A stretch of 64,000 nt of DNA from Limnobaculum zhutongyuii (lineage in GTDB: Bacteria; Pseudomonadota; Gammaproteobacteria; Enterobacterales; Enterobacteriaceae), in the NCBI RefSeq assembly GCF_004295645.1, contig NZ_CP034752.1, forward strand, positions 1,612,001-1,676,000. The letters run 5' to 3'. The notes below the pieces were generated by a model. The model searched no databases. It worked only from the letters and a program-made list of their open reading frames with translations, and was not told where the DNA came from. The position numbers and the translations under genes are program-made. This document shows positions 25,496 through 33,757 of this stretch, piece after piece (within the stretch, counting starts at the first letter, position 1; each line of letters begins with the position of its first letter).

Positions 25496-27556
25496 ATGAG
25501 TAACTTAATCCGGTTAACGGCCATTGCAAGCTTATTTCTCGCAGGATTAAGTTATGCTAAGGAAACGACGATAACCCGTGTCGATCAACTACCTGTCCTG
25601 AAACAGGAAGGGCAGCATGCCACGGTGAGTGAACGGGTAACTTCACGTTTTACACGTTCACACTATCGTCAATTTGACCTCGATGATGCATTTTCAGAGA
25701 AAATCTTTAATCGTTATCTGAACGTTTTGGATTTTAGCCACAATGTTTTGTTGGCTTCTGATATTGCTAAGTTTGCCGATAAAAAAACTAAGCTGGATGA
25801 TGAGTTAAAGTCCGGTCAACTGGATACGGCTTACGATCTGTATAACTATGCCCAGAAACGTCGTTTTGAGCGTTTAACCTATGCGTTAACGTTACTGGAT
25901 AAACCGATGACTTTTGACGGCGATGACTCAATTGAAGTTGATCGCAGCAAAGCACCATGGCCAACCAGCATCGAAGAGCTGGACAAGCTGTGGTATGAAA
26001 AAGTCAAATACGACGAACTCAACCTGAAGCTGGCAGGTAAAGAGTGGCCAGAAATTAAAGATATTCTGACCAAGCGTTATCAGTCAGCGATTAAGCGTTT
26101 AAGCCAGGCGAAAAGTGAAGACGTTTTTCAGTCATTTATTAATGCTTTTGCCCGTGAAATTGATCCGCATACCAGTTATCTTTCTCCTCGAAATACCGAG
26201 CAATTTAATACGGAAATGAGCCTTTCTCTGGAAGGTATCGGAGCCGTGTTACAAATGGAAGATGACTATACGCAAATCAACTCACTGGTTGCCGGTGGAC
26301 CTGCCGCTAAGAGTAAATCGATTGCCGTTGGTGATAAAATTGTTGGCGTAGGCCAGCAGGATAAGCCAATGGTTGATGTTATCGGTTGGCGTCTGGATGA
26401 TGTGGTTGCATTAATCAAAGGGCCAAAAGGCAGTAAGGTTCGTCTGGAGATTTTACCCGCGGCTAAAGGGGCTAAATCGAAGACCGTTGTACTGACGCGT
26501 GAACGTATCCGTCTGGAAGATCGCGCTGTTAAGATGACGTTGAAAACCGTCGGTAAGAAAAAAGTTGGTGTACTGGATATTCCGGGTTTCTACGTTGGTC
26601 TGACGGAAGATGTTAAAACCCAACTGCAAAAGCTGACCAAGCAAAACGTTGACAGCATTATTATCGATTTGCGTACTAACGGTGGTGGTGCATTAACCGA
26701 AGCGGTTTCTCTGTCCGGATTATTTATCCCAAGCGGTCCGGTAGTTCAGGTTCGTGATAACAACGGAAAAATTCGTGAAGACAGCGATACTGATGGCATT
26801 GTTTACTACAAAGGTCCATTGGTAGTATTAGTCGATCGCTTTAGTGCCTCAGCATCAGAGATTTTTGCCGCTGCAATGCAAGATTATGGTCGTGCACTGA
26901 TCGTTGGAGAACCAACCTTTGGTAAAGGGACTGTACAACAGCACCGCGCATTAAATCGTATTTACGATCAAATGCTGCGTCCTGACTGGCCTGAACTGGG
27001 CTCAGTGCAGTATACCATTCAAAAATTCTATCGTATTAATGGTGGCAGTACTCAGCGTAAAGGGGTAACGCCAGACATCATTATGCCTACGGGTATCGAT
27101 CCGGTAGAAACGGGTGAAAGCTTTGAAGATAACGCATTACCGTGGGACAGCGTTGACAAAGCGACTTACTCTTTATTAGGTGATGAATCTCGCTATATTC
27201 CAATCCTGAAGAAAAACTATGATGAGCGGATTGCTAAAGATCCGGAGTTCCAGTTTATTATGCAGGATATTGCCCGTTATAAGGCGAATAAAGATAAGCG
27301 TGCGACTATTTCACTAAACTATGCTAAGCGTGAAAAAGAGAGCAGTGAAGATGATGCAATTCGTTTAAAACGCATCAACGACCGTCTGGAGCGCGAAGGT
27401 AAGAGTAAGCTGAAGTCGCTGGAAGATTTACCAAAAGATTATAAAGAAGCCGATCCTTACCTGGATGAGACGGTATTAATTGCGGTAGATTTGGCGGATT
27501 TAGAAAAGAATGATGCTGCACAAGCAACCGCAACAGCTGCAGTGAAGAAAGACTAA
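25496..27556 (+). CDS. prc: Tail-specific periplasmic protease Prc
   Basis: This 686-residue protease has a cleavable signal peptide (about residues 1-22), a PDZ domain (near 240-320) and the S41 domain with the catalytic Ser in RFSASASEIFA and the general-base Lys in PTFGKGTVQQ. The ATG at 25496 has GGAGG upstream; a TTG at 25478 overlaps that site. Prc with NlpI degrades the hydrolase MepS and processes FtsI. Length and sequence match E. coli Prc (682). Confidence 0.96.
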   Translation: MSNLIRLTAIASLFLAGLSYAKETTITRVDQLPVLKQEGQHATVSERVTSRFTRSHYRQFDLDDAFSEKIFNRYLNVLDFSHNVLLASDIAKFADKKTKLDDELKSGQLDTAYDLYNYAQKRRFERLTYALTLLDKPMTFDGDDSIEVDRSKAPWPTSIEELDKLWYEKVKYDELNLKLAGKEWPEIKDILTKRYQSAIKRLSQAKSEDVFQSFINAFAREIDPHTSYLSPRNTEQFNTEMSLSLEGIGAVLQMEDDYTQINSLVAGGPAAKSKSIAVGDKIVGVGQQDKPMVDVIGWRLDDVVALIKGPKGSKVRLEILPAAKGAKSKTVVLTRERIRLEDRAVKMTLKTVGKKKVGVLDIPGFYVGLTEDVKTQLQKLTKQNVDSIIIDLRTNGGGALTEAVSLSGLFIPSGPVVQVRDNNGKIREDSDTDGIVYYKGPLVVLVDRFSASASEIFAAAMQDYGRALIVGEPTFGKGTVQQHRALNRIYDQMLRPDWPELGSVQYTIQKFYRINGGSTQRKGVTPDIIMPTGIDPVETGESFEDNALPWDSVDKATYSLLGDESRYIPILKKNYDERIAKDPEFQFIMQDIARYKANKDKRATISLNYAKREKESSEDDAIRLKRINDRLEREGKSKLKSLEDLPKDYKEADPYLDETVLIAVDLADLEKNDAAQATATAAVKKD

Positions 27557-27584
27557 GCAGCAACATTTTTAATAAGACCTTTGA

Positions 27585-27610
27585 AAGGCGCTCTTTGAGC
27601 GCCTTTTTTA
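27585..27610 (+). terminator. prc terminator
   Basis: AAAGGCGCTC and GAGCGCCTTT form a perfect stem with a three-base loop and a T-tract, about 30 bp after prc. Confidence 0.9.
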
Positions 27611-27782
27611 TCACCACCAGAAGCCAGGAAAAGCAGGGGAAGTGTGAAGTTAATCACCTGTCATTGTAAAGTTATGATCTAATTGTTATGTGAGTGTTGT
27701 TCACACTTGAATTTTGGATATAAGCCCATAAGATCTGTCTGGTAAGAACATTATTTTATTTCTCTGAGGAAACTATCATTTT

Positions 27783-28655
27783 ATGATGCGTATAGCGTTA
27801 TTTTTATTAACAAACCTCGCAGTTATGGTGGTTTTTGGCATAGTGCTGAGTTTAACCGGCATTCAGGGACGTAGCGTTCAGGGTCTGATGATCATGGCCG
27901 GTTTGTTTGGTTTTGGTGGTGCATTCGTCTCTTTGTTGATGTCAAAGTGGATGGCGCTGCGTTCTGTTGGCGGACAGGTGATTGAACAACCGGCAAATGA
28001 AGTAGAACGCTGGTTAGTTGAAACCGTCAGACGCCAGTCGCAGCAGGCAGGTATTGCAATGCCACAGGTGGCTATTTATCAGGCTCCTGATATTAACGCA
28101 TTTGCAACCGGAGCCAGACGAGATGCCTCTTTGGTTGCCGTTAGTACCGGATTATTACAAAACATGAGTCGCGATGAAGCAGAAGCGGTTCTGGCTCATG
28201 AAATCAGCCATGTTGCTAACGGTGATATGGTTACCATGACTCTGATTCAGGGTGTGGTAAATACCTTCGTTATTTTTGCTTCACGCCTGATTGCTCAGGT
28301 GGCCGCTGGTTTTATGAATCGCGATAACGAAAGTTCATCAGGCAACACCATGGTCTATTTTATCGTGTCGATGGTGCTGGAACTGGTATTTGGTATTTTG
28401 GCCAGCATTATCACCATGTGGTTCTCTCGCCACCGTGAATTTAAGGCAGATGCCGGCTCGGCTAAGCTGGTTGGTCGTGAGAAGATGATAGCGGCGCTGC
28501 AACGCCTGAAAACCAGCTACGAACCGCAGGAAGGCTCTACCATGATGGCATTTTGTATTAACGGTAAGTCAAAAACCTTTAGTGAACTGTTTTTGTCTCA
28601 TCCACCGTTAGACAAGCGTATTGAAGCGCTGCGTGCGGGAACCCATCTGAAGTAA
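27783..28655 (+). CDS. htpX: Membrane zinc metalloprotease HtpX
   Basis: This 290-residue M48 protease of the inner membrane has two N-terminal spans (about 4-24 and 34-53), the zinc motif HEISH at 139-143, two further hydrophobic segments (about 158-178 and 193-215) and the third ligand Glu in the REFKADAGSA region. The double-ATG start (MMRIALF) is the same as in E. coli. HtpX degrades damaged membrane proteins, and in E. coli it is under Cpx control; no CpxR box was confirmed here. Confidence 0.96.
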   Translation: MMRIALFLLTNLAVMVVFGIVLSLTGIQGRSVQGLMIMAGLFGFGGAFVSLLMSKWMALRSVGGQVIEQPANEVERWLVETVRRQSQQAGIAMPQVAIYQAPDINAFATGARRDASLVAVSTGLLQNMSRDEAEAVLAHEISHVANGDMVTMTLIQGVVNTFVIFASRLIAQVAAGFMNRDNESSSGNTMVYFIVSMVLELVFGILASIITMWFSRHREFKADAGSAKLVGREKMIAALQRLKTSYEPQEGSTMMAFCINGKSKTFSELFLSHPPLDKRIEALRAGTHLK

Positions 28656-28681
28656 TAAAACTCTGGATGTCTGTTATGAAT

Positions 28682-28711
28682 CAGGGAGCCTATGGCTCCC
28701 TGATTTTTTTA
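28682..28711. terminator. htpX terminator, shared with the convergent lipoprotein gene
   Basis: CAGGGAGCC and GGCTCCCTG pair around a short loop, followed by a T-tract on the plus strand. The minus-strand lipoprotein gene ends inside it. Confidence 0.85.
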
Positions 28712-29185
28712 ATCTTTAAACAGATAAACATCATCATCCCGGAACTCTAATTTAGGATGGCGAATATCATTCAATATTAAGCGATGAGCGCCTTTGCTTT
28801 TATAACCAGCAAACAGAATGAGAGAGTCGGCAGGTTTACCGGAGATAGGGACATTTTTTACGGTAATTTGTGAACCGGGCAACATTTTCACTGGCCATAC
28901 GATTAAATTACCGTGATTCTCTTTTAGCAGCTGTTGCTTCTGCTCAAACCACTGGCTGGCGCTGAGCGCTTCGATCTGTTGCACCAGTTTATCGCTGCGC
29001 ACGGCAACAAAATCGACATTCAATGGCTTACCATCATTGGCCTTATCCGTCACGTTAAGCTGAGCTGAACTCATTTCAACATGAGATGGCATAAAAGAGC
29101 AGGCAGATAACGTCAAACTCATGGTGGCTAAGATTATCCCGAAACGCAGGGAGCGGGAGCGATGGGGCAATGTTGAAAATATCAT
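28709..29185 (-). CDS. Putative lipoprotein, unknown family (possibly TssJ-like fold)
   Basis: This 158-residue protein has a basic N-region (HRSRSLR), a hydrophobic stretch and the lipobox LTLSAC with Cys29, so it should be lipidated; Ser follows Cys. The mature part is strand-rich with a SASQWFEQK helix and a GSQITVKNVPI strand. The pattern of a small lipoprotein with an LNV..GKPLNVDFVAV strand pair faintly recalls TssJ lipoproteins, but no signature is decisive. It is convergent with htpX and over 14 kb from the T6SS genes, so any link to them is speculative. Confidence 0.75.
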   Translation of the reverse strand: MIFSTLPHRSRSLRFGIILATMSLTLSACSFMPSHVEMSSAQLNVTDKANDGKPLNVDFVAVRSDKLVQQIEALSASQWFEQKQQLLKENHGNLIVWPVKMLPGSQITVKNVPISGKPADSLILFAGYKSKGAHRLILNDIRHPKLEFRDDDVYLFKD

Positions 29186-29422
29186 AATGTGACCACTTGT
29201 GATTCAAAGCCTGTATGTATGTTTTTATTAGACTCTGAACGGGCGAATTAAATCCTGTACCTGATTAATACATCAATTAAAATATAGGCTGATATTCAGA
29301 CTGAATCAAACTAACGACTATGTTCCATGGCTGGAGTGTGATATATCAAGGAAAGAAGAGGAAGGCGCTCCAAAACCAAACCCGTGAGGGAAGTTGATTT
29401 TGGAGCAAAGAGTTAGCGATAA

Positions 29423-30439
29423 TTATTTTTTCAAATAAGGGCCATCCGCGACAGATTTTCGCTCAACCAGTTCAGGATGTAATTCAATAGAGTGAGACGT
29501 TTCCCGCTTATTGATGATTCGATCTAATAACATGTCCAGCGCCATTACCGCCAGGCTCTCTTTTGGCTGTTGAATAGTGGTTAATGGTGGATTATAGAAA
29601 CGAGTATGACGAATGTTGTCATAACCAATAACTGAAATATCTTCCGGTACGCGAAAACCCATATCTCCGGCAGCGCACAGAGCGCCCATAGCGATAACAT
29701 CACCACCGCAGAACAGGGCGGTCGGGCGCTTTTTCAGCTTCATCAGCTTCATGACGCCATCGTAGCCTTCCTGTGGTTGAAAGTCCGCTTCGATAATCCA
29801 CTCGGGAAGAATATCGATATTGGCCTCTTTCAGGGCATGAAGGAAACCTTTGTGGCGCTCACGGCCGGTAAATTCATTCTGTTGACCGGTGATTGTCGCG
29901 ATTTCCCGGTGTCCGCGCTCTATCAGATAACGAGCAGCCAGATAACCGCCATGAAAGCCGTTATCTTCAATATTATCGGTAAAGCCGCTGTGTTTATTCC
30001 AGTCCATCACCATCATCGGGATAGCGTGGTTATTCTCTAATAGCGAAAGTAACGGAGGATGATATTCGGAACACATCACTAACAGGCCATCAACACGCTT
30101 CTGTGCCAACATAGCCAGATAGGCCTGCTGCTTTTCTAAATCATTTTGTGTATTGCACAGAATCAGCGTATAGCCTTTTTTATAGCAGGCCTCTTCAACT
30201 GCCTGAATCACTTCGGCAAAATAGGGGGAGCCGCTGGCGGTTGCCAACAGGCCAATGGTTTTAGTGTTATTTACCTTCAGACTACGGGCAACGGCGCTGG
30301 GTGAATAACTAAGCTCTTTAATGGCCGCCCATACGGCAGCTTTGGTATCTTCGGCGACAAAACGCGTTTTATTAATAACGTGGGAGACGGTGGTAGTTGA
30401 AACACCAGCGTGTTTTGCCACATCTTTTATAGTTGCCAT
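29423..30439 (-). CDS. purR: Purine repressor PurR
   Basis: This LacI-family repressor of about 338 residues uses hypoxanthine/guanine as corepressor. The HTH and hinge (MATIKDVAKHAGVSTTTVSH and YSPSAVARSLK) are nearly identical to E. coli PurR, as are ligand-site segments such as MCSEYHPP, VMDWN and FCGGDVIAMGALCA. The start is the ATG at 30439, matching the E. coli N-terminus. A PurR-box-like palindrome upstream (30494-30509) suggests autoregulation. Confidence 0.95.
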   Translation of the reverse strand: MATIKDVAKHAGVSTTTVSHVINKTRFVAEDTKAAVWAAIKELSYSPSAVARSLKVNNTKTIGLLATASGSPYFAEVIQAVEEACYKKGYTLILCNTQNDLEKQQAYLAMLAQKRVDGLLVMCSEYHPPLLSLLENNHAIPMMVMDWNKHSGFTDNIEDNGFHGGYLAARYLIERGHREIATITGQQNEFTGRERHKGFLHALKEANIDILPEWIIEADFQPQEGYDGVMKLMKLKKRPTALFCGGDVIAMGALCAAGDMGFRVPEDISVIGYDNIRHTRFYNPPLTTIQQPKESLAVMALDMLLDRIINKRETSHSIELHPELVERKSVADGPYLKK

Positions 30440-30493
30440 AAAACAGAGCACTCCTGAGCTTATACTGGTATCAAATACAGTGTAAGCTGATAT

Positions 30494-30509
30494 GTTAACG
30501 TTTGCTTTT
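30494..30509 (-). promoter_or_regulatory. Candidate PurR operator upstream of purR
   Basis: Read on the minus strand the site is AAAAGCAAACGTTAAC. It matches the core of the PurR consensus (ACGCAAACGTTTNCGT), including the central GCAAACGTT, and lies 55 bp before the purR start. It fits known purR autorepression. Confidence 0.6.
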
Positions 30510-30736
30510 GTTTATAACCAACGCATTACACATTAAAAGCAAAACGGTGTAGAATTCCTTGAACCATCACTGTTTGTGGCTTATATGCCTTTCAGTGATA
30601 ACAGGCGGTGAATTTTGGCGCATTTGATACAAAAGTCCAAGAGATATCATGGAAAAATCGCTTTGGGGTATACATTTTTGTTAAGCGCTTTACAATGATT
30701 CCCGTGTCTAATCACGTTTACATAAAGGAAAAAGAT

Positions 30737-30826
30737 ATGTCTGCTGAATTGAGATGGTCGCTGAGCACAGTAGTTTTTGCTTTATTTGTTATCGTTACTT
30801 ACAGTTTAATTGCGGTAACACACTAA
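30737..30826 (+). CDS. ynhF: YnhF family small membrane protein
   Basis: This 29-residue single-span protein begins MSAELRWSLST, continues with a hydrophobic helix and ends AVTH. Length, charge pattern and location divergent from purR match E. coli YnhF. The ATG has AAGGAA at 30725-30730. The function of YnhF is unknown; it is a membrane small protein linked to stress in E. coli. A terminator follows within 10 bp. Confidence 0.85.
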   Translation: MSAELRWSLSTVVFALFVIVTYSLIAVTH

Positions 30827-30833
30827 TATATTA

Positions 30834-30864
30834 AAAGCTCGATACATATCATGTATCGAGCTTT
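30834..30864 (+). terminator. ynhF terminator hairpin
   Basis: AAAGCTCGATACAT pairs with ATGTATCGAGCTTT around three bases. A-tract and T-rich flanks suit a terminator acting in either direction. Confidence 0.75.
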
Positions 30865-31011
30865 ATACATTCTGGTAGGGTGGTAAATATCGTTGTTGGT
30901 CAATGTGATATGACTCTTTCCGGAAACCATCATATTATGTTCCATTAAACTGGAACATAATTTTTTTGTGATTGATTTGATAAAGAATCGGTGTTTCAAC
31001 ATGGAGGCAGA

Positions 31012-31557
31012 ATGACTCACCAACAGGCCAGTACAGTCGCGTTGATTAAACGTATTGCGGGAATCGTTATTTTTATTCCGGCATTAATTTCAACGGTTAT
31101 CTCTGTACTGAAGTATCTGGTTGAACCTAAGACCAACATGCAAGAAATGACTGCAATGATTATGGATTTTGTGCAGGTCATTATTAAAATTGTTCGTCAG
31201 TACACTTCATTCCTGGAGTATTTTTGGGTCAATTCCCCAATACCTGATATTAGCAATTGGTCTGCCAGCGGTAGCGTATGGTTTATTATTATCTTCCTGC
31301 TAATGTTTATCGGTCTGGCACTACAGGCTTCCGGTGCTCGTTTGGCTAAGCGCGTGTATAACGTGCGCGAAGGGGTGAGAGAAAGGGCTATACTGGAAGC
31401 GATGAATGGCGATGAAGCTCGTTCATTCAAGGATCTGGAGAAACTGATCTCCATACCGAATACCTCAATCTTTGCCCAATTTGGGTTGTTATATGTTTCT
31501 CCGGTTTTATGGGGTATTTTTATCTATATCATCCTGTATCTGATCAATCGGCTTTAA
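31012..31557 (+). CDS. yniB: YniB family inner-membrane protein
   Basis: This 181-residue protein has three to four spans (about residues 12-35, 78-108 and 152-175). Sequence blocks such as IFIPALIST and FIGLALQASGAR match E. coli YniB. The ATG at 31012 follows GGAGG. Its function is not established. It lies upstream of yniA, reversing the E. coli order yniA-yniB while keeping the pair together. Confidence 0.9.
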   Translation: MTHQQASTVALIKRIAGIVIFIPALISTVISVLKYLVEPKTNMQEMTAMIMDFVQVIIKIVRQYTSFLEYFWVNSPIPDISNWSASGSVWFIIIFLLMFIGLALQASGARLAKRVYNVREGVRERAILEAMNGDEARSFKDLEKLISIPNTSIFAQFGLLYVSPVLWGIFIYIILYLINRL

Positions 31558-31763
31558 TATTCCCTCATTGCCTTCTACGCTTAATGCTACAGACCGGTAA
31601 TTATACCGCGTCTGTAGGTTAATCTTTTGGTCTCCCGCGGCCTGCGATATCAAAATCAACATGTAGCGATCTTTTTAGACCAAAGCTGTGCATTGGATCG
31701 AAGTTTCGCTGGAATCAAAAGGTTAACCTGAGTCTATCTTGATCATAACCTTGGGGTGATGTC

Positions 31764-32633
31764 ATGTGGCAATCCGTCAGTCGTTTATTAAGTGAGTATT
31801 TGGGTGAGACTTATACAATTACTGAAAAGGAGGAGCTGTCAGGGGGTGATATTCATCATGCTCGCCGGGTAAGCAACGGCAAAAAAGAGGTTTTCATCAA
31901 GTATGACACGCGGGATATTCTTCCTATCTTCAATGCGGAATTCGATCAACTTACGGCTTTAGCTAAGAGTGGCACAGTTCGGGTGCCTGAGGTTTATGGC
32001 GTTGGTTACGATCGAGACTTTAGCTTTTTGCTGCTGGAGTATCTGCCGTTAAAACCACTGGATGCCCACCATGCCTATTGTTTAGGTCAGCAACTGGCTC
32101 GATTACACCAGTGGAGCGATCAACCACAGTTTGGGCTGGATTTTGACAGTGATTTGGCAACCACGCCACAACCTAACCGCTGGCAGCGTTACTGGAATGT
32201 GTTCTTTGCCGAACAGCGTATAGGGTGGCAGCTTCAACTGGCGGATGAAAAAGGGCTGCACTATGGCGATATTGATACCATCATTGATATTGTCAGCCAG
32301 CGGCTGAAAAGCCATCATCCACAGCCTTCTTTACTCCACGGTGATTTATGGCCAGCAAACTGCGGTGTAAGTGCCGTAGGGCCGATAATCTTCGACCCGG
32401 CATGCTACTGGGGCGATCGTGAGTGCGATTTAGCCATGTTACCGTTGTATCCCGATTTACCACCGCAAATATACGATGGCTATCAGAGTGTTTGGCCGTT
32501 ACCCGCTAGCTTTATCGATCGCCAACCGTTGTATCAACTTTATTATCTATTGAACCGGGCTAATCTATTTGGCGGAGAACATATTCATGTTGCACAGCAG
32601 GCGGTAACGCAGCTGTTTGGTGATGAGTTGTAA
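31764..32633 (+). CDS. yniA: Fructosamine kinase family protein YniA
   Basis: This 289-residue protein has a kinase-like (APH/fructosamine-3-kinase) fold. It shows the N-lobe Lys in VFIKYDT, the catalytic loop LLHGDLWPANCG and the metal-binding FDPACYWGDRECDLA. Relatives phosphorylate fructosamines or ribulosamines on glycated proteins for repair. The 206-bp gap to yniB contains a CTACAGAC/GTCTGTAG stem but no gene. Confidence 0.92.
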   Translation: MWQSVSRLLSEYLGETYTITEKEELSGGDIHHARRVSNGKKEVFIKYDTRDILPIFNAEFDQLTALAKSGTVRVPEVYGVGYDRDFSFLLLEYLPLKPLDAHHAYCLGQQLARLHQWSDQPQFGLDFDSDLATTPQPNRWQRYWNVFFAEQRIGWQLQLADEKGLHYGDIDTIIDIVSQRLKSHHPQPSLLHGDLWPANCGVSAVGPIIFDPACYWGDRECDLAMLPLYPDLPPQIYDGYQSVWPLPASFIDRQPLYQLYYLLNRANLFGGEHIHVAQQAVTQLFGDEL

Positions 32634-32642
32634 TTATTGACG

Positions 32643-32675
32643 ATTGCCTGTCAAAATGGCTTTTTGACAGGCAAT
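32643..32675 (+). terminator. Inverted repeat after yniA
   Basis: ATTGCCTGTCAAAA and TTTTGACAGGCAAT form a long perfect stem directly after yniA. The tail is A-rich, not T-rich, so termination on the plus strand is likely but not certain. Confidence 0.6.
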
Positions 32676-32709
32676 AAAAGCTACCGGCACTGATAATCAG
32701 GGAGTGATA

Positions 32710-33498
32710 GTGCAGACACCATTATTTTTTGAAGATTTCCTTCATCCTCAACCTAAGCCGACAGGTATTGATGTTTTTTGTCGTCTGAAGCACTTTTCCA
32801 TTATCACCTATGCGATAGATCCTCAGCGGTTTGACGGTTTGATTTCAGAACGTTTCAAACTGGATACCATTGTGATTGATGGTCAGGAAAAAGGGCTGTT
32901 GTCAGTGGTTCCTTTTGTTGATGTTGATTTTACCTCTGCGGTTTATCCTTTTCCAAAATTTACTATGGGCCAGACCAACTACCGTATTTATGTGATTGAT
33001 ACGGTAACAGGAGAAAAGTGCGTCTGGTTTTTAGGTACTACGCTGGACTCATGGACTCTGTTTGTTCCCCGATTATTATGGAATTTGCCCTGGTATAGCG
33101 GAAAAGTCACCTTTGATTGTGAATATGATGAACAGCGAGCTTGTTATACCAAATACCGAATGGAAACTCAGGCTGAATGGGCACCTGCCAGTGTGGAGCT
33201 AACTCAGAACCTCGATGATACGATTACGCTCCCCGGATTCCCCGATCTGGAAACCGGAATGGTTTATCTGACGCATCCACTTAGCGGATTTTTTTATCGT
33301 CGTGATGGAAAACTTGGCAGTTACCAGGTCTGGCATAAACAGCTTAATGTCACGCCGGGGCGACTGATAAGCGCACGTTTTGATCTATTAAGTCGATTAG
33401 GATTAGTGACTGAATCTGAGCAACAATCCCCCTATAACGTTTTAATTGAGCCGCTGAATGAATTTACCGTTTATCTTCCACCACGGCGAGTTCGTTAG
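32710..33498 (+). CDS. DUF2071 domain-containing protein
   Basis: This protein of about 262 residues fits the DUF2071 (YqjF-like, acetoacetate-decarboxylase-fold) family: a predominantly beta-strand protein with a FPKFTMGQTNYRIYV block and a buried HPLSGFFYRRDG segment. The GTG at 32710 is preferred because AGGGAG stands five bases upstream; a GTG at 32704 overlaps that site. The biochemical role of the family is not established. It stands between yniA and thrS as a single gene. Confidence 0.75.
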   Translation: MQTPLFFEDFLHPQPKPTGIDVFCRLKHFSIITYAIDPQRFDGLISERFKLDTIVIDGQEKGLLSVVPFVDVDFTSAVYPFPKFTMGQTNYRIYVIDTVTGEKCVWFLGTTLDSWTLFVPRLLWNLPWYSGKVTFDCEYDEQRACYTKYRMETQAEWAPASVELTQNLDDTITLPGFPDLETGMVYLTHPLSGFFYRRDGKLGSYQVWHKQLNVTPGRLISARFDLLSRLGLVTESEQQSPYNVLIEPLNEFTVYLPPRRVR

Positions 33499-33609
33499 CT
33501 AGCCTAATTGACTCAGCGAATTATCTCTTGTGCTATGTGGGCTTTTTTTATTTTGTACTATCCAGCTACGGTACTCAGTGGTAAAATTCGCCCTTCGTTT
33601 TTATAAAAC

Positions 33610-33757
33610 GTAAACCGACAAGTCAATGTGTGTACACAATTGAGCGGCCGTTCGATAACTGTGAGTCGGGAAAGGCATCAATCCATTGATTTACATATAA
33701 AAATATTGTTTGCATGTGATCTTGCGTGTGGGTCACCACTGTAACTAAGGAATTATA
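33610..33757 (+). promoter_or_regulatory. Probable thrS translational operator (leader)
   Basis: The last 150 bp before thrS contain TTGCGTGTGGGTCACCACTG, which resembles the tRNA-Thr-anticodon-mimicking arm of the E. coli thrS leader (CGU in a loop), and end in AAGGA before the ATG. In E. coli ThrRS binds this region and blocks ribosome loading. The similarity is by memory and the fold was not computed. Confidence 0.45.
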
